Source of the DNA: Chloroflexota bacterium
GTDB lineage: Bacteria; Chloroflexota; Dehalococcoidia; Lucifugimonadales; UBA3495
Assembly (NCBI GenBank): GCA_026710825.1
Contig: JAPOQH010000019.1
Span: 25,888-89,887 of the forward strand
Direction: 5' to 3'
DNA length: 64,000 nucleotides
The notes below the pieces were generated by a model. That model was given only the letters and a program-made list of their open reading frames with translations, was not told where the DNA came from and made no database searches. This document shows positions 33,708 through 42,186 of this stretch, piece by piece (the first letter of the stretch is position 1; each line of letters opens with the position of its first letter). A program made the translations under genes and the position numbers.

Positions 33708-35246
33708 ATGAAGTATGACGTGATCATCATCGGCGCCGGCTCGGCCGGCTGCACGATGGCGGCCCGCCTTACCGAGGACCCGGACCGTTCGGTGCTGGTG
33801 CTTGAAGCTGGGCCGGACTATCCCGACTTTGAGCTGTATCCCGACGACCTGAAGTACGGCTACGACCAGACGGCCTCCGCCGTCAACGCGCCGCACAACT
33901 GGACCTTCTGGGCGCAGAATCCCGGGCAGGCCAATCCCATGCCCGTCCCGCGCGGCCGTGTCGTCGGCGGATCGTCGGCCATCAACGGCCAGGTGCTGCT
34001 CCGCGGCGTGCCTGAGGACTATGACGCCTGGGCGGCGTTGGGAAATACCGAATGGGGATTCACCGAGTGCCTGCCCTACTTCCGCAAGCTTGAGACTGAC
34101 ACCGACATCAGCGACGACTTCCACGGCAACACGGGTCCGATCCCGGTGCGCCGTCATCGCCGTGAGGATTGGCTGCCGGCCCAGTCGGCATTCTGGAGCG
34201 CCTGCCGGGAGGCCGGTTACCCTGACGACCCCGACATGAACCATCCGGACTCGGGCGGCGTGGGTCCCGTTCCGATGAACAACCCCAACGGCGTCCGCAT
34301 GAGCACATCGATCACGTACCTGCGGGAGGCGCGCCACCGGTTGAACCTGACCATCCGCGCCAACGTCACGTGCCGCCGCATCATTTTTGAGGGCAAGAAG
34401 GCCGTGGGCGTGGAGGTGGAGAGCGGCGGAGAAGTGTTCACCGTCGAGGGTGATGACATCATCCTGAGCTCGGGATCCATCGGGTCGCCTCAACTGCTCA
34501 TGCTGTCGGGCGTTGGCCCGGCCGACCACTTGCGCGAGATGGGGATACCGGTGGTGCATGAACTGCCCGGCGTTGGGCAGAACCTCCGCGACCATCCCAA
34601 CATCCGCGTGCCGGTGAAGGTCAAGGACGACTTTCCGCTGGACGCGTCGGCGCCGCGCACCCAGGTGTGTTTGCGGTACACGGCGACGGGCAGCCACCTG
34701 CGCAACGACATCCAGATCATGCAGTCGTCGTTCTCGTCGCCCATCGCCGGCGATCCGCTGGAGGCCGAGGGCATCCGGTTCACCTGCATCCTTGAACTGG
34801 CGATCGGTTCGGGACACCTGCAACTGGCGAGCACTGACCCCAACGAACAGGTCGCGCTGAATTACAACTATTTCCAGGAGGAGTTCGACCTGGCACGGAT
34901 GCGGGAAGCCGTCCGGCTGTGTGTGAACCTGCTGGACAGCGAGCACTACCGGGACGTGGCCGACGAACTGCTCGATCCGCTGCCTGCCGACCTGGAGAGC
35001 GACGAGGCGTTGAACGACTGGCTGAAGCGCACGGTCAGCACCTCGCAGCACATCTCGGGCACCTGCAAGATCGGTACGCCCGACGATCCGATGGCCGTCG
35101 TTGACCAGCACTGCCGGGTGTACGGGCTCGAGAACCTGCACGTGGCCGACGCGTCGGTCATGCCCGACTGCATCCGTGCCAACACCAACTGCACGACGAT
35201 CATGATCGCCGAGCGCAAGGCGGACTGGTTCCGCGCCGGCGAATAG
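33708..35246 (+). CDS. GMC-family FAD oxidoreductase (choline dehydrogenase-like)
   Basis: 512 residues. FAD-binding YDVIIIGAGSAGCTMAARL at residue 3, GRVVGGSSAINGQVLLRG (GMC signature 1) near residue 83, and the signature 2 region SSGSIGSPQLLMLSGVGP. The C-terminal active site has SQHISGTCKIG (His) and VADASVMPDCIRANTNCTT (Asn in place of the second His). It would oxidise a primary or secondary alcohol. ATG preceded by ACAGGAGG. The glutaredoxin-DinB gene starts 28 bases after its stop, so they probably share a transcript. Confidence 0.92.
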   Translation: MKYDVIIIGAGSAGCTMAARLTEDPDRSVLVLEAGPDYPDFELYPDDLKYGYDQTASAVNAPHNWTFWAQNPGQANPMPVPRGRVVGGSSAINGQVLLRGVPEDYDAWAALGNTEWGFTECLPYFRKLETDTDISDDFHGNTGPIPVRRHRREDWLPAQSAFWSACREAGYPDDPDMNHPDSGGVGPVPMNNPNGVRMSTSITYLREARHRLNLTIRANVTCRRIIFEGKKAVGVEVESGGEVFTVEGDDIILSSGSIGSPQLLMLSGVGPADHLREMGIPVVHELPGVGQNLRDHPNIRVPVKVKDDFPLDASAPRTQVCLRYTATGSHLRNDIQIMQSSFSSPIAGDPLEAEGIRFTCILELAIGSGHLQLASTDPNEQVALNYNYFQEEFDLARMREAVRLCVNLLDSEHYRDVADELLDPLPADLESDEALNDWLKRTVSTSQHISGTCKIGTPDDPMAVVDQHCRVYGLENLHVADASVMPDCIRANTNCTTIMIAERKADWFRAGE

Positions 35247-35274
35247 ATCAACAATCCAAAAAGGGGAAAGTAGA

Positions 35275-36054
35275 ATGACAACCGCAGTCAGAGAAGTTCA
35301 CGTATACACCAACCCTGGTTGATTCAGCTGCCGGACGTTGGAGGAATTCCTCGCGTCCAACGGTGTTCAGTATGAACACCACGACCTGCTGACCGACGAC
35401 GCGGCGCGCGAGGACCTGAAGGCCCGTGGCGTGCTGTCCGCGCCCGTCACCATCATCGACGGGACGGAAGTCATCATCGGGTACTACCCCAAGAAGCTGA
35501 TCCCTGCGCTGGGACTCGATGACGCGCCCATCGACCTGTCGGGCAAGACCGCCTGGCTGGCCGACAAGTACCGCGTGATCCTGGAGGCCGCCGTCAGAGC
35601 CACGCTGGAACTGAGCGAAGAACAGCTTGCCCAGCCGGTGCAATGGCGCCCTGAGATGCTGCGGGACACGCTGGTGCACATCGTATCGTTCCCGGAACTG
35701 GCCTACACCAGCCGCACTCGCGGTTCGATGAGCCAGGAGGATATGCGGGCGTGCCGCGAGAGCCTGGCGCACCTGGTCAAGCCCCAGGAGATAGCAGACT
35801 ATGCCTGTGGCGTTGCCGACGGATTGGTCGCGTTCCTCAACAGCGGTGACACCGAGGGGTTCGATCGCGTGGTGCCCGCGCACTACGGCGGCGAAGTCAC
35901 GGTACTGGAACTGCTCAACATCATCCTGAGCCACAGCACGCACCACCTCAAGCAGGTGTACTGGTTCATGGACACCAACCTGGGCCAGCCGGCCAAATCT
36001 CCCGCCACGGAAGCAGACATGGAGGGAATCTTCACGCCGGCTCAACTGATTTAG
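35275..36054 (+). CDS. Glutaredoxin-DinB fusion with in-frame TGA: candidate selenoprotein (UxxC)
   Basis: From the ATG at 35275 (GGGGAAAG upstream) the frame reads REVHVYTNPG, then TGA at codon 16 (35320-35322), then FSCRTLEEFLASNGV and continues open to 36054. The TGA falls exactly at the first Cys of the glutaredoxin CxxC site, giving UxxC, with the resolving Cys19 kept. The rest of the thioredoxin fold follows (APVTIIDGTEVIIGYYPKKL, cis-Pro included). After about residue 85 comes a DinB-like four-helix domain with metal-type His residues in ILSHSTHHLKQVYWFM. Two alternative hairpins lie about 20 bases after the TGA (35333-35362), in the range for a bacterial SECIS. Selenocysteine is the best explanation; a point mutation or sequence error is the alternative. 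Without recoding, translation would need the TTG at 35338 and lose the active site. Confidence 0.75.
35333..35362 (+). promoter_or_regulatory. Possible bacterial SECIS hairpin
   Basis: Two mutually exclusive folds. One pairs CGTTGGA (35336-35342) with TCCAACG (35356-35362), seven perfect pairs, loop starting GGAATT. The other stacks GGACG/CGTCC with GAGG/CCTC around AATT. The apical loop begins 20 to 22 bases after the TGA. The first fold has G at the start of the loop, as bacterial SECIS elements usually need. Confidence 0.45.
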
Positions 36055-36082
36055 CCACGCCCAAGGCGAAGGTTGAACGACG

Positions 36083-37066
36083 ATGGCAGAACCACTGATT
36101 ACGTTGGACGAATTACCCGAGACCCGGGTGATCATAGCCGGCTGGCGTCGTCAGTGGTCTGACGGCGGGAACATATCCAGCGGCATGCCGCGCTGGTTGA
36201 TCGACAAAACGTCGGCTCGGCGCATCGGCCAGATGACCGATGAAATCTCGCGGATGTGTTTCCCGTTCCAGGTCGCCGGAACCCACGACCTCTATCGTCC
36301 CCGGGCTGCCTTCAACGAAGGCCTGCCCAGCCGTCCCATGCAATGGGACAACGGCTTCTGGGATGCTGGCGACGGCCTGGTGATATTTCTGGGCATCGAA
36401 CCCTGGTACCGCATCGACCTGTACGGTCAGGCGTTTTTCGAAGCCGTGGCCGCGCTGGGCAACCCCAAAATCGCCGCCGTGGAAGGGTACAACGGACCCG
36501 CTCCGCCGGAACTCGAACGGCGGATCTCCTGCGTATACAGCAAGGCGTCCATGTCCGACGAATTGCGCCAGCACGGCATGCTGTTTTCCAGCTACGGATC
36601 CCAGCAGCGTCAGGGCCCCACCATCGGCATGGCCATGGTGAGCATCGCCCACTACCATCATCCCGACGTGGAGATGGTGCGGGTCGGCGCCATGGCCCCC
36701 ATGTTCCCGTTTAGTGGCGGCAGCGGTGGCGGCGGTGGCAGTGGCGGCCAACTGGGGATCACCACCGATCACCGGGCGTTCTACGACATCATGCGCCGGT
36801 TGAGGGCGTTGTACTCAATGGAAATCGACCTGTCGGACCTCCGGCCCCGGTACGAAGAGGAAGCGGAGCGCCTCCAGGAATCGCTGGACCGCGTGGCCCA
36901 GAGGAACGAGGAAGCCCGTCGTTACATCGACCGGGTGCGCAGCGAGCACAACTTCCAGCCGTTCGAAGAGCCTATCGAGTTGTCGCCCGGCATCGAGGGG
37001 ACGCTTGCCGATATCCTCGGGCAGTTTGACTCACCCGGAGAGGATGACAACCCGCCGGAACGCTGA
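36083..37066 (+). CDS. PAC2-family protein
   Basis: 327 residues. The N-terminal TRVIIAGWRRQWSDGGNISS and WLIDKTSARRIGQMTDE match the proteasome-assembly-chaperone-2-like (PAC2) fold found in actinobacteria and Chloroflexota, with later VIFLGIEPWYRIDLYGQAFF and GPTIGMAMVSIAHYHHPDVE. Near residue 215 it has an almost pure Gly/Ser linker, GGSGGGGGSGGQ. The C terminus is a coiled coil (EEEAERLQESLDRVAQRNEE). Role unknown; in actinobacteria the family is linked to proteasome or ATP-grasp genes, none of which are here. 28 bases after the glutaredoxin-DinB gene, same strand. Confidence 0.8.
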   Translation: MAEPLITLDELPETRVIIAGWRRQWSDGGNISSGMPRWLIDKTSARRIGQMTDEISRMCFPFQVAGTHDLYRPRAAFNEGLPSRPMQWDNGFWDAGDGLVIFLGIEPWYRIDLYGQAFFEAVAALGNPKIAAVEGYNGPAPPELERRISCVYSKASMSDELRQHGMLFSSYGSQQRQGPTIGMAMVSIAHYHHPDVEMVRVGAMAPMFPFSGGSGGGGGSGGQLGITTDHRAFYDIMRRLRALYSMEIDLSDLRPRYEEEAERLQESLDRVAQRNEEARRYIDRVRSEHNFQPFEEPIELSPGIEGTLADILGQFDSPGEDDNPPER

Positions 37067-37091
37067 AACCCGGCGGTTCAAAGGATGCAAA

Positions 37092-37116
37092 AGGGGCGGG
37101 TCATCGACCCGCCCCT
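37092..37116. terminator. Bidirectional terminator-like palindrome AGGGGCGGGT/ACCCGCCCCT
   Basis: Perfect ten-base stem with a five-base loop in the spacer between convergent genes (PAC2 protein and VOC protein). Short A-run (AAAA) on the left serves as a T-run for the minus strand. Confidence 0.7.
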
Positions 37117-37144
37117 AAGCTTGCCAATCGGTGGTTAACGCGAA

Positions 37145-37594
37145 CTAGTCGAGGACCAGAACGGTGTTCTCCCGACCCTCGCGGCGCATTTCAGCCAGGC
37201 CTTCCTCAGGCGTTTCAAACTTGTCGTAGTAGAACTCGATGCCGTTGCCGTCCGGGTCCTCGAAATAGACGCTGCCGGTCATCCCGTGGTCGGTGGTGCG
37301 GTCAACCTTGATGTCGTTCTCAATCAGGCTGTGATACAGATCACGCAGAGAATCGAAGTCCTCCACCTGCACGGCGAAGTGGTTCAGCCCGATGTTGCCC
37401 TTGCGGGTCGTCGGCGAATCATCGGATGCCTGGAACAGCGCCAGATCGTGGTGGATCTCACCGCAGGTCAGGAACGTCGCGGTGGGGCGCGAAACTGCGA
37501 TCTGGAAACCGAGAACCTCGGTGTAGAACTTGGTGGATGCCGCAACGTCGGAGACGTTGATTACCAGGTGGCCGACTTGCTTGGGTTTAACCAT
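37145..37594 (-). CDS. VOC-family (glyoxalase/extradiol dioxygenase-like) protein
   Basis: 149 residues from the ATG at 37594, chosen for GAAAGGAGC upstream; the longer frame has an unlikely extension. Two beta-alpha-beta-beta-beta modules: HLVINVSDVAASTKFYTEVL at the start with metal His, and NHFAVQVEDFDSLRDLYHSL then MTGSVYFEDPDGNGIEFYYD with the metal Glu in the last strand. Similar to catechol 2,3-dioxygenase-like or fosfomycin-resistance-type VOC proteins. Substrate unknown. Confidence 0.88.
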   Translation of the reverse strand: MVKPKQVGHLVINVSDVAASTKFYTEVLGFQIAVSRPTATFLTCGEIHHDLALFQASDDSPTTRKGNIGLNHFAVQVEDFDSLRDLYHSLIENDIKVDRTTDHGMTGSVYFEDPDGNGIEFYYDKFETPEEGLAEMRREGRENTVLVLD

Positions 37595-37688
37595 TTTGCT
37601 GCTCCTTTCGAAATAAAATGGGCGCCTGTTGTTGGTCAATATACGACAGTTGTCGTCAACGGGCAAGAATGCGGCCGGATCCGCTGCG

Positions 37689-38924
37689 TCAGATTTCGTC
37701 CATCCTGCGCACCATCGGGCGATACAGCCAGCCGCTTACGGAAATCACCAACAGCACTGCCGCGCCGCTGGTGATGGCCAGCGACCAGCCATAGAGTTGC
37801 GCAAGCCAGGTGAGCGGCCACGCGCCAAGAAAGTGGAACACCGGCGCCATCTGCATCATCGCCATCATCCGCCCGCGCATTTCCGGCGCCGTCGTCAACT
37901 GCATCAGCGAGCTGGACACCGGCCAGAACCCGCCGATGCTGGTCGAGCCGACCATGGCGACGAGGATGCAGCCAGCCCAGAACCAGGGCGTCCACGCCAT
38001 CACCACCAACCCGACGCAGCACAGGGTAACTTCCAGGTACATCAACCGGCCCTTGTGCTTGCGGTCGCCCCAACTGGCGACGACCATCGATCCGAGGAAT
38101 GCGCCACCTCCCCTTGCCATCATGAAGATCCCGGTCTGGGTGCCATTCAGCTTGAGGAATTCCTGGGTGAAGCCGACAACCACCTGCATGTAGGCCATGC
38201 CAAAGAACCCAAAGGATGCGGACATCAAGATCAGGACGGCGGCCATCGGCGTGCGGATGGCGTGCGAGAACCCGCCGATCAGATCGCTGATGGGGGACGA
38301 ATTCCGCCGCGTCACGACGGGCGGAGATACCACCATGAACAGGAAGAACACGGCTACGATGTAGCTGGCCCCGTTGATCATGATGGAAGCCCAGGTGCCT
38401 ATATTGTCGATGGCCCAGCCGCCGACCAACGGGCCCACCATGTTGCCGATCTGCCCGATGGAGGTGTGCAGGGCGATGGCGTTCATCATGTCCTCGCGCG
38501 GCACCAGGTCGGCGGCGAGCGCGAAGCGCGCCGGCATCTGCACCGCGCTCAACCCTCCCATGATGAACACGACGATGTACACGTGCCAGATCTGCGCCAA
38601 CCCGGCCAGGGCCAGGAATGCCAGCGCCAACGTGACGGCCCCATTGGACAGCACGCAGATTATTAGGAACAGCTTTCGGTTCATCCGGTCGGCCATGACG
38701 CCGCCGGCAAAGGTGAAAATAAAGTTGGATACGCCGAAGATGCTGACGGCCAGACCGAGCGCCGTTTTCTCGCCGGTGAGGTCAAAGATAAGCCAGCCGA
38801 TGCCGAGAAACTGGATGCCCTGCCCGAATGACTGTACGCCTATGTTCAGAAAGAACCACCGGAAATCCCGGTGGCGCAGCGCGGAGAATGTACTCAGCCG
38901 GCTAGCGACGGCTGCAGCGGACAT
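37689..38924 (-). CDS. MFS transporter (EntS/MFS_3 type)
   Basis: 411 residues, twelve membrane helices. STFSALRHRDFRWFFLNIGV at the start, the loop GGVMADRMNRKLFLIICVLS between helices 2 and 3, and a mid-protein basic loop SPPVVTRRNSSPISDLIGGF are typical for the MFS_3 group, which includes enterobactin exporter EntS and macrolide efflux proteins. Its start lies five bases after the stop of the haloacid dehalogenase gene, so the two form an operon. Probably an exporter; cargo unknown. Confidence 0.87.
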   Translation of the reverse strand: MSAAAVASRLSTFSALRHRDFRWFFLNIGVQSFGQGIQFLGIGWLIFDLTGEKTALGLAVSIFGVSNFIFTFAGGVMADRMNRKLFLIICVLSNGAVTLALAFLALAGLAQIWHVYIVVFIMGGLSAVQMPARFALAADLVPREDMMNAIALHTSIGQIGNMVGPLVGGWAIDNIGTWASIMINGASYIVAVFFLFMVVSPPVVTRRNSSPISDLIGGFSHAIRTPMAAVLILMSASFGFFGMAYMQVVVGFTQEFLKLNGTQTGIFMMARGGGAFLGSMVVASWGDRKHKGRLMYLEVTLCCVGLVVMAWTPWFWAGCILVAMVGSTSIGGFWPVSSSLMQLTTAPEMRGRMMAMMQMAPVFHFLGAWPLTWLAQLYGWSLAITSGAAVLLVISVSGWLYRPMVRRMDEI

Positions 38925-38929
38925 GGCAG

Positions 38930-39655
38930 CTACGGAGCAACCGCAGACGATAACAACCGGTCAGCCAGTTGGTTGAAATCGGCCACTTCGAAATCGGGCA
39001 GGTACGGAGATTCCTCGTTGGGCAGGTCGTAACGGTTGACGTATGCGCCGCGATACCCGCAGGCGCGGGCGCCGGTGATGTCAAAGGAGTGGGCCGCCAC
39101 CATCATGATTTCACCGGGTGACTTGCCCAGGATTCGCGCTGCAGTACGGTAGACTGCCGGATGCGGTTTGAACGAGCCCGCTTTCTCCACCGAAATGACG
39201 TCGTCGAAAGGTACCCCAATGTTGTCGCGGACCAATTTCTCCAGGTACAACTGTTCCCCGTTGGACAGGGCCACCAGGCGAAAATGCTTGCTCTCGGCCA
39301 GGCGGTTCAGGCCCGAGACCCCATCGTCATAAGGACGCAGGTCGTCGTACGCGGCCATGAATTTCGCCACGTCATCGTAGGTGAAATCCACCTTGTGCAA
39401 ACGGAGGCAGTAGATAAAAGAACGGCGGCAGGTTTCGAGATACCCGCTGTGCCCCAGCATGAACAGGTTGTCCTGGTACTGTTCGATGCGTTGACGACCG
39501 CGCCAGTCGGCCCAGAGTTCTTCGCCGGTTACGGTGGAGCCGCGCTCTTTGAGGAATCGGTCAGTGGGTCCGATCAGACTTCCTCCCAGGTCCAATACCG
39601 TGCCGAACATATCGAAGGCGAGCGTATTGACCTGGGCGATGGGATCGCTGGGCAT
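38930..39655 (-). CDS. Haloacid dehalogenase type II-like (HAD superfamily)
   Basis: 241 residues. HAD motif I is LAFDMFGTVLD (nucleophile Asp near residue 15; the DxFGT form fits 2-haloacid dehalogenases rather than DxD phosphatases), motif II is LVALSNGE, motif III Lys lies in EKAGSFKPHPAVYR, and motif IV in MMVAAHSFDITGARACGYRG, which is the AHxxDxxGA form of L-2-haloacid dehalogenase. It would replace halogen by hydroxyl in short 2-haloacids. First gene of an operon with an MFS exporter. Cytoplasmic. Confidence 0.87.
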   Translation of the reverse strand: MPSDPIAQVNTLAFDMFGTVLDLGGSLIGPTDRFLKERGSTVTGEELWADWRGRQRIEQYQDNLFMLGHSGYLETCRRSFIYCLRLHKVDFTYDDVAKFMAAYDDLRPYDDGVSGLNRLAESKHFRLVALSNGEQLYLEKLVRDNIGVPFDDVISVEKAGSFKPHPAVYRTAARILGKSPGEIMMVAAHSFDITGARACGYRGAYVNRYDLPNEESPYLPDFEVADFNQLADRLLSSAVAP

Positions 39656-39747
39656 TGATGAATTCTCCGGCGGCTCTGGGTGCGAGCGCTGTAATATTCA
39701 GGCGCCGAGCCCCAGGGTCCGAATCGGCCCTTGGCTCCGGTCAGCCG

Positions 39748-39990
39748 TTATTCCGCTGGTTTGATGTTGTCTATGTTGGTCTGGTCGATGTTGATCTGCC
39801 GCTTGACGCTGTCGAAATACACGATCAACCAGGTGGCGGGCCCGATGGTGCGCTTTTCACGGACCTCGCCGACATCGCCGGTGGTGATGCTCCGAACCGA
39901 TGAGCCGACGGGCGAGGCCATTACTTCGCGGACCTCAAAATCGGCGACGGCTTCGACTTTCATTCCCTTGTCGTACAGGTCAAAACTCAT
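39748..39990 (-). CDS. Hypothetical 80-residue protein
   Basis: MSFDLYDKGMKVEAVADFEV then REVMASPVGSSVRSITTGDV, EVREKRTIGPATWLIVYFDS and a tail NIDQTNIDNIKPAE. The composition is strand-rich with a Gly turn (TTGDVGEVREKR), suggesting a small SH3/KOW-like beta barrel. ATG with CAGGAGGTAT upstream, so it is a real gene. No family recognised. Confidence 0.72.
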   Translation of the reverse strand: MSFDLYDKGMKVEAVADFEVREVMASPVGSSVRSITTGDVGEVREKRTIGPATWLIVYFDSVKRQINIDQTNIDNIKPAE

Positions 39991-40112
39991 CGGGATACCT
40001 CCTGCGGGTAAAGCGACGCCGCATCGGTGCGGGCATGGGCTGACGTTGCAGTGTAGGGCCCGGTGGTATCAGTGTCAACGAACCGGAGTCGTGGGCGGGA
40101 GCGTGTCGTTAC

Positions 40113-40141
40113 TGGACGGGGTACGCGGGGCCGGGTATGAT
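40113..40141 (+). promoter_or_regulatory. Candidate promoter of the cupin gene
   Basis: TGGACG (40113-40118), 17-base spacer, TATGAT (40136-40141); the ATG lies about 50 bases downstream, with TGGAGGT as ribosome binding site. Confidence 0.5.
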
Positions 40142-40191
40142 TTAGCCGGCAAACCCACCATCGCAATACTCTCTGGAGGTACACTTCTGTA

Positions 40192-40551
40192 ATGAAAATC
40201 GTAAAGATGTCCGCCGTAGAAAAGACTGAAGGCACCGCGCCTCTGTTCACCGGACCAGTCGGCCGGCAGGCGATCCTGGACCCCGACGACAGCAACAACT
40301 TCAACTTCGGTATCGTCCACTTCGGCGCCGGCGTGCGGAACAAGTTCCACACCCATAGCGGCGACCAGATCCTCATCGTCACCGAGGGAACCGGCATTGT
40401 CGCCACTCGCGGCGAAGAAGTGACCGTTACCGAAGGCGACGTTGCCATCATCCCGGCCGGTGAGGACCACTGGCACGGCTCTCGCGAAACCGCGATGTCC
40501 CACATCACCATCACCGTGAAGGGCAGCCAGACTCAGCAAAACGAAGACTAA
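40192..40551 (+). CDS. Cupin-domain protein
   Basis: 119 residues, one cupin barrel. Motif 1 has NKFHTHSGDQILIVTEGTGI with the metal His and Gln where Glu is usual two residues later, and motif 2 has GDVAIIPAGEDHWHGS with the second His. Metal-binding fold; could be a small dioxygenase, isomerase or sensor. It stands alone between convergent and divergent neighbours and is followed by a strong terminator. No partner gene suggests a substrate. Confidence 0.88.
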   Translation: MKIVKMSAVEKTEGTAPLFTGPVGRQAILDPDDSNNFNFGIVHFGAGVRNKFHTHSGDQILIVTEGTGIVATRGEEVTVTEGDVAIIPAGEDHWHGSRETAMSHITITVKGSQTQQNED

Positions 40552-40574
40552 TCGCGTTTCGCAACCCAAACTGC

Positions 40575-40603
40575 GTAGGGGCGAATGTTCAATTCGCCCC
40601 TAC
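40575..40603. terminator. Bidirectional rho-independent terminator GTAGGGGCGAAT/ATTCGCCCCTAC
   Basis: Perfect 12-base stem, five-base loop, followed on the plus strand by TTTTTTG. Lies between the convergent cupin and His-rich MFS genes. The best textbook terminator in the palindrome family. Confidence 0.85.
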
Positions 40604-40628
40604 TTTTTTGTTTGTGTCTCGACCGGGT

Positions 40629-42137
40629 CTAGTGGTTACGATGCCCGTGGTCACCGTGTCCGTGGTCACCGTGTCCGTGGTCGTCGTGTCCGTGCCCATG
40701 ATAGTCGTGACCACCGTGGCCATCGCCGTGCCCATGGCCGCCGTGGTCTCCGTGCCCGCCATGATCACCGTGACCATCGTGGTGGTCCGGTTCTGCCGAA
40801 GGCTGAGGCAACCGTATCACGGCCAGCAGCAGGGCTGCGATCAGATACAGGGCGGCGGTGTAGTAGAAAAGGTAGTCGAAGTTGATGCCGTACAGCCATC
40901 CCGCGATGATCGGAGACGCGGCGCTGAGGATGAACCGCGAGGTTGAAAGCAGGCCCAGGGTGGTCGCTGCGGTTCCCTCACGCACGATGTCCATCGCTGC
41001 GGCCGTCAGGATGGGCTGGTCGCTGTACAGGAACAGGCCCAGCGCGGCGAGCAGGATGGTCATTACCGCCAGGTCCGAGCCGAAGGGGGCCATCAGCAGC
41101 GTGACCACCGCCAGGAAAAGCATTCCCGGAATGAGCACGATCTTACGGTTCAAACGGTCGGAGAGGTAGCCCATCACCGGGCTGGCGAATATGCCCACCA
41201 ACACCAGCAACCCAACCAGCGAACCCCGAATGAACAGGTTCTCGAAGCTGCGATGCTCGGTCAGTGTGCTGCCCAGGTTCAGCTCGTCCACCAGGTACAG
41301 AGGCAGGACGGTGATGAACCCGATGTAGGCCATTCCGCGAAGCCCGGCAACCACGGTGATTCCCCAAACCCGAGGATTGCGAATCAGCAGTTTGGTCTCG
41401 GCGATCTGCATCTGCATCGTGCTGGCGGCGCGTTCTTCCACCGCCGCCTGCGCCCGTTGCCCGATGTCTCGGAAGGCCCAGAAGACCAGGAAGGCCAGGA
41501 AGATGGGCACTGCGGCGTAGATCGTGATGATGGCCTGCCACGCCAGCACGGACAGCAACGCTCCGGTCAGGACCGGGCCAATCACGTCACCGATGTTGCC
41601 TCCCACGCCGTGCAGGGACAGCACGGAGCCTCGGCGGTGTGTGAAGTGGGATGATAACGCCGCCATCGCTGGCAGATGCCACACAGATGCGGCGATGGCT
41701 ACCACCGCCATGCCTATGATGAGCAGCGCGTAACCTGCCGGGTTCAGTGTGGTGGCCGAAGGCGACGAGACCCACGATGCGCCCGGAACCTGCCATCCCG
41801 CCGAGGCCATCAGGAGCCAGCCTACGCCGAACATGGCCATGCACACGGCCATTACCCAGCCCCAGAAACGGCGCAGTACGTCGGTGAGTACTCCGCCAGG
41901 GAGAGCAACCACGCCGGAGGCAATCTCACGGGTGGTCTGGAGGCTGGTGGCGGCAATTATGCTGCCTCCCAGCAGCAGGTCGCGGACCTCCGGAAGGACC
42001 ACGATGAAACTCTGGGCGATTGAGTGAAAAACGCCGTGCCCGCTGGACAGCCCGCCGATGACGAACGCGGCGCCTCGACGGAATCCGGTGCGGCCCTCCG
42101 TTGCCGAAGGGGCGGCGTGGTGATGAGCGTGCGCCAT
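40629..42137 (-). CDS. MFS transporter with very His-rich C-terminal tail, end of the zinc operon
   Basis: 502 residues, twelve membrane helices in the MFS fold (GYLSDRLNRKIVLIPGMLFL between helices of the second half). The N terminus is MAHAHHHA and the last 50 residues are a HG/HD/HGGHGD tail with about 20 His, coded by a tandem nucleotide repeat (40629-40790). The gene has AGGAGG before its ATG and follows znuB after 49 bases on the same strand, so it is likely cotranscribed with zur and the zinc ABC transporter. A metal-responsive carrier, with the tail binding Zn2+ or Ni2+, is the natural guess. Import or export cannot be told. Confidence 0.83.
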   Translation of the reverse strand: MAHAHHHAAPSATEGRTGFRRGAAFVIGGLSSGHGVFHSIAQSFIVVLPEVRDLLLGGSIIAATSLQTTREIASGVVALPGGVLTDVLRRFWGWVMAVCMAMFGVGWLLMASAGWQVPGASWVSSPSATTLNPAGYALLIIGMAVVAIAASVWHLPAMAALSSHFTHRRGSVLSLHGVGGNIGDVIGPVLTGALLSVLAWQAIITIYAAVPIFLAFLVFWAFRDIGQRAQAAVEERAASTMQMQIAETKLLIRNPRVWGITVVAGLRGMAYIGFITVLPLYLVDELNLGSTLTEHRSFENLFIRGSLVGLLVLVGIFASPVMGYLSDRLNRKIVLIPGMLFLAVVTLLMAPFGSDLAVMTILLAALGLFLYSDQPILTAAAMDIVREGTAATTLGLLSTSRFILSAASPIIAGWLYGINFDYLFYYTAALYLIAALLLAVIRLPQPSAEPDHHDGHGDHGGHGDHGGHGHGDGHGGHDYHGHGHDDHGHGDHGHGDHGHRNH

Positions 42138-42186
42138 AGCGACCTCCTGTGACCTTGGGTGCCGGTTGCGCGACTACGCGGTGATT

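Noticed and set aside
35338..36054. Start of the glutaredoxin-DinB gene at the TTG at 35338
   Set aside because: It would begin in the middle of the first helix, lack a ribosome binding site and remove the active site; the ATG at 35275 with in-frame TGA explains the data better.
40629..40790. Tandem nucleotide repeat that could be taken for a CRISPR or minisatellite
   Set aside because: The repeat is in frame and encodes the His-rich tail of the MFS protein; no spacers and no cas genes.
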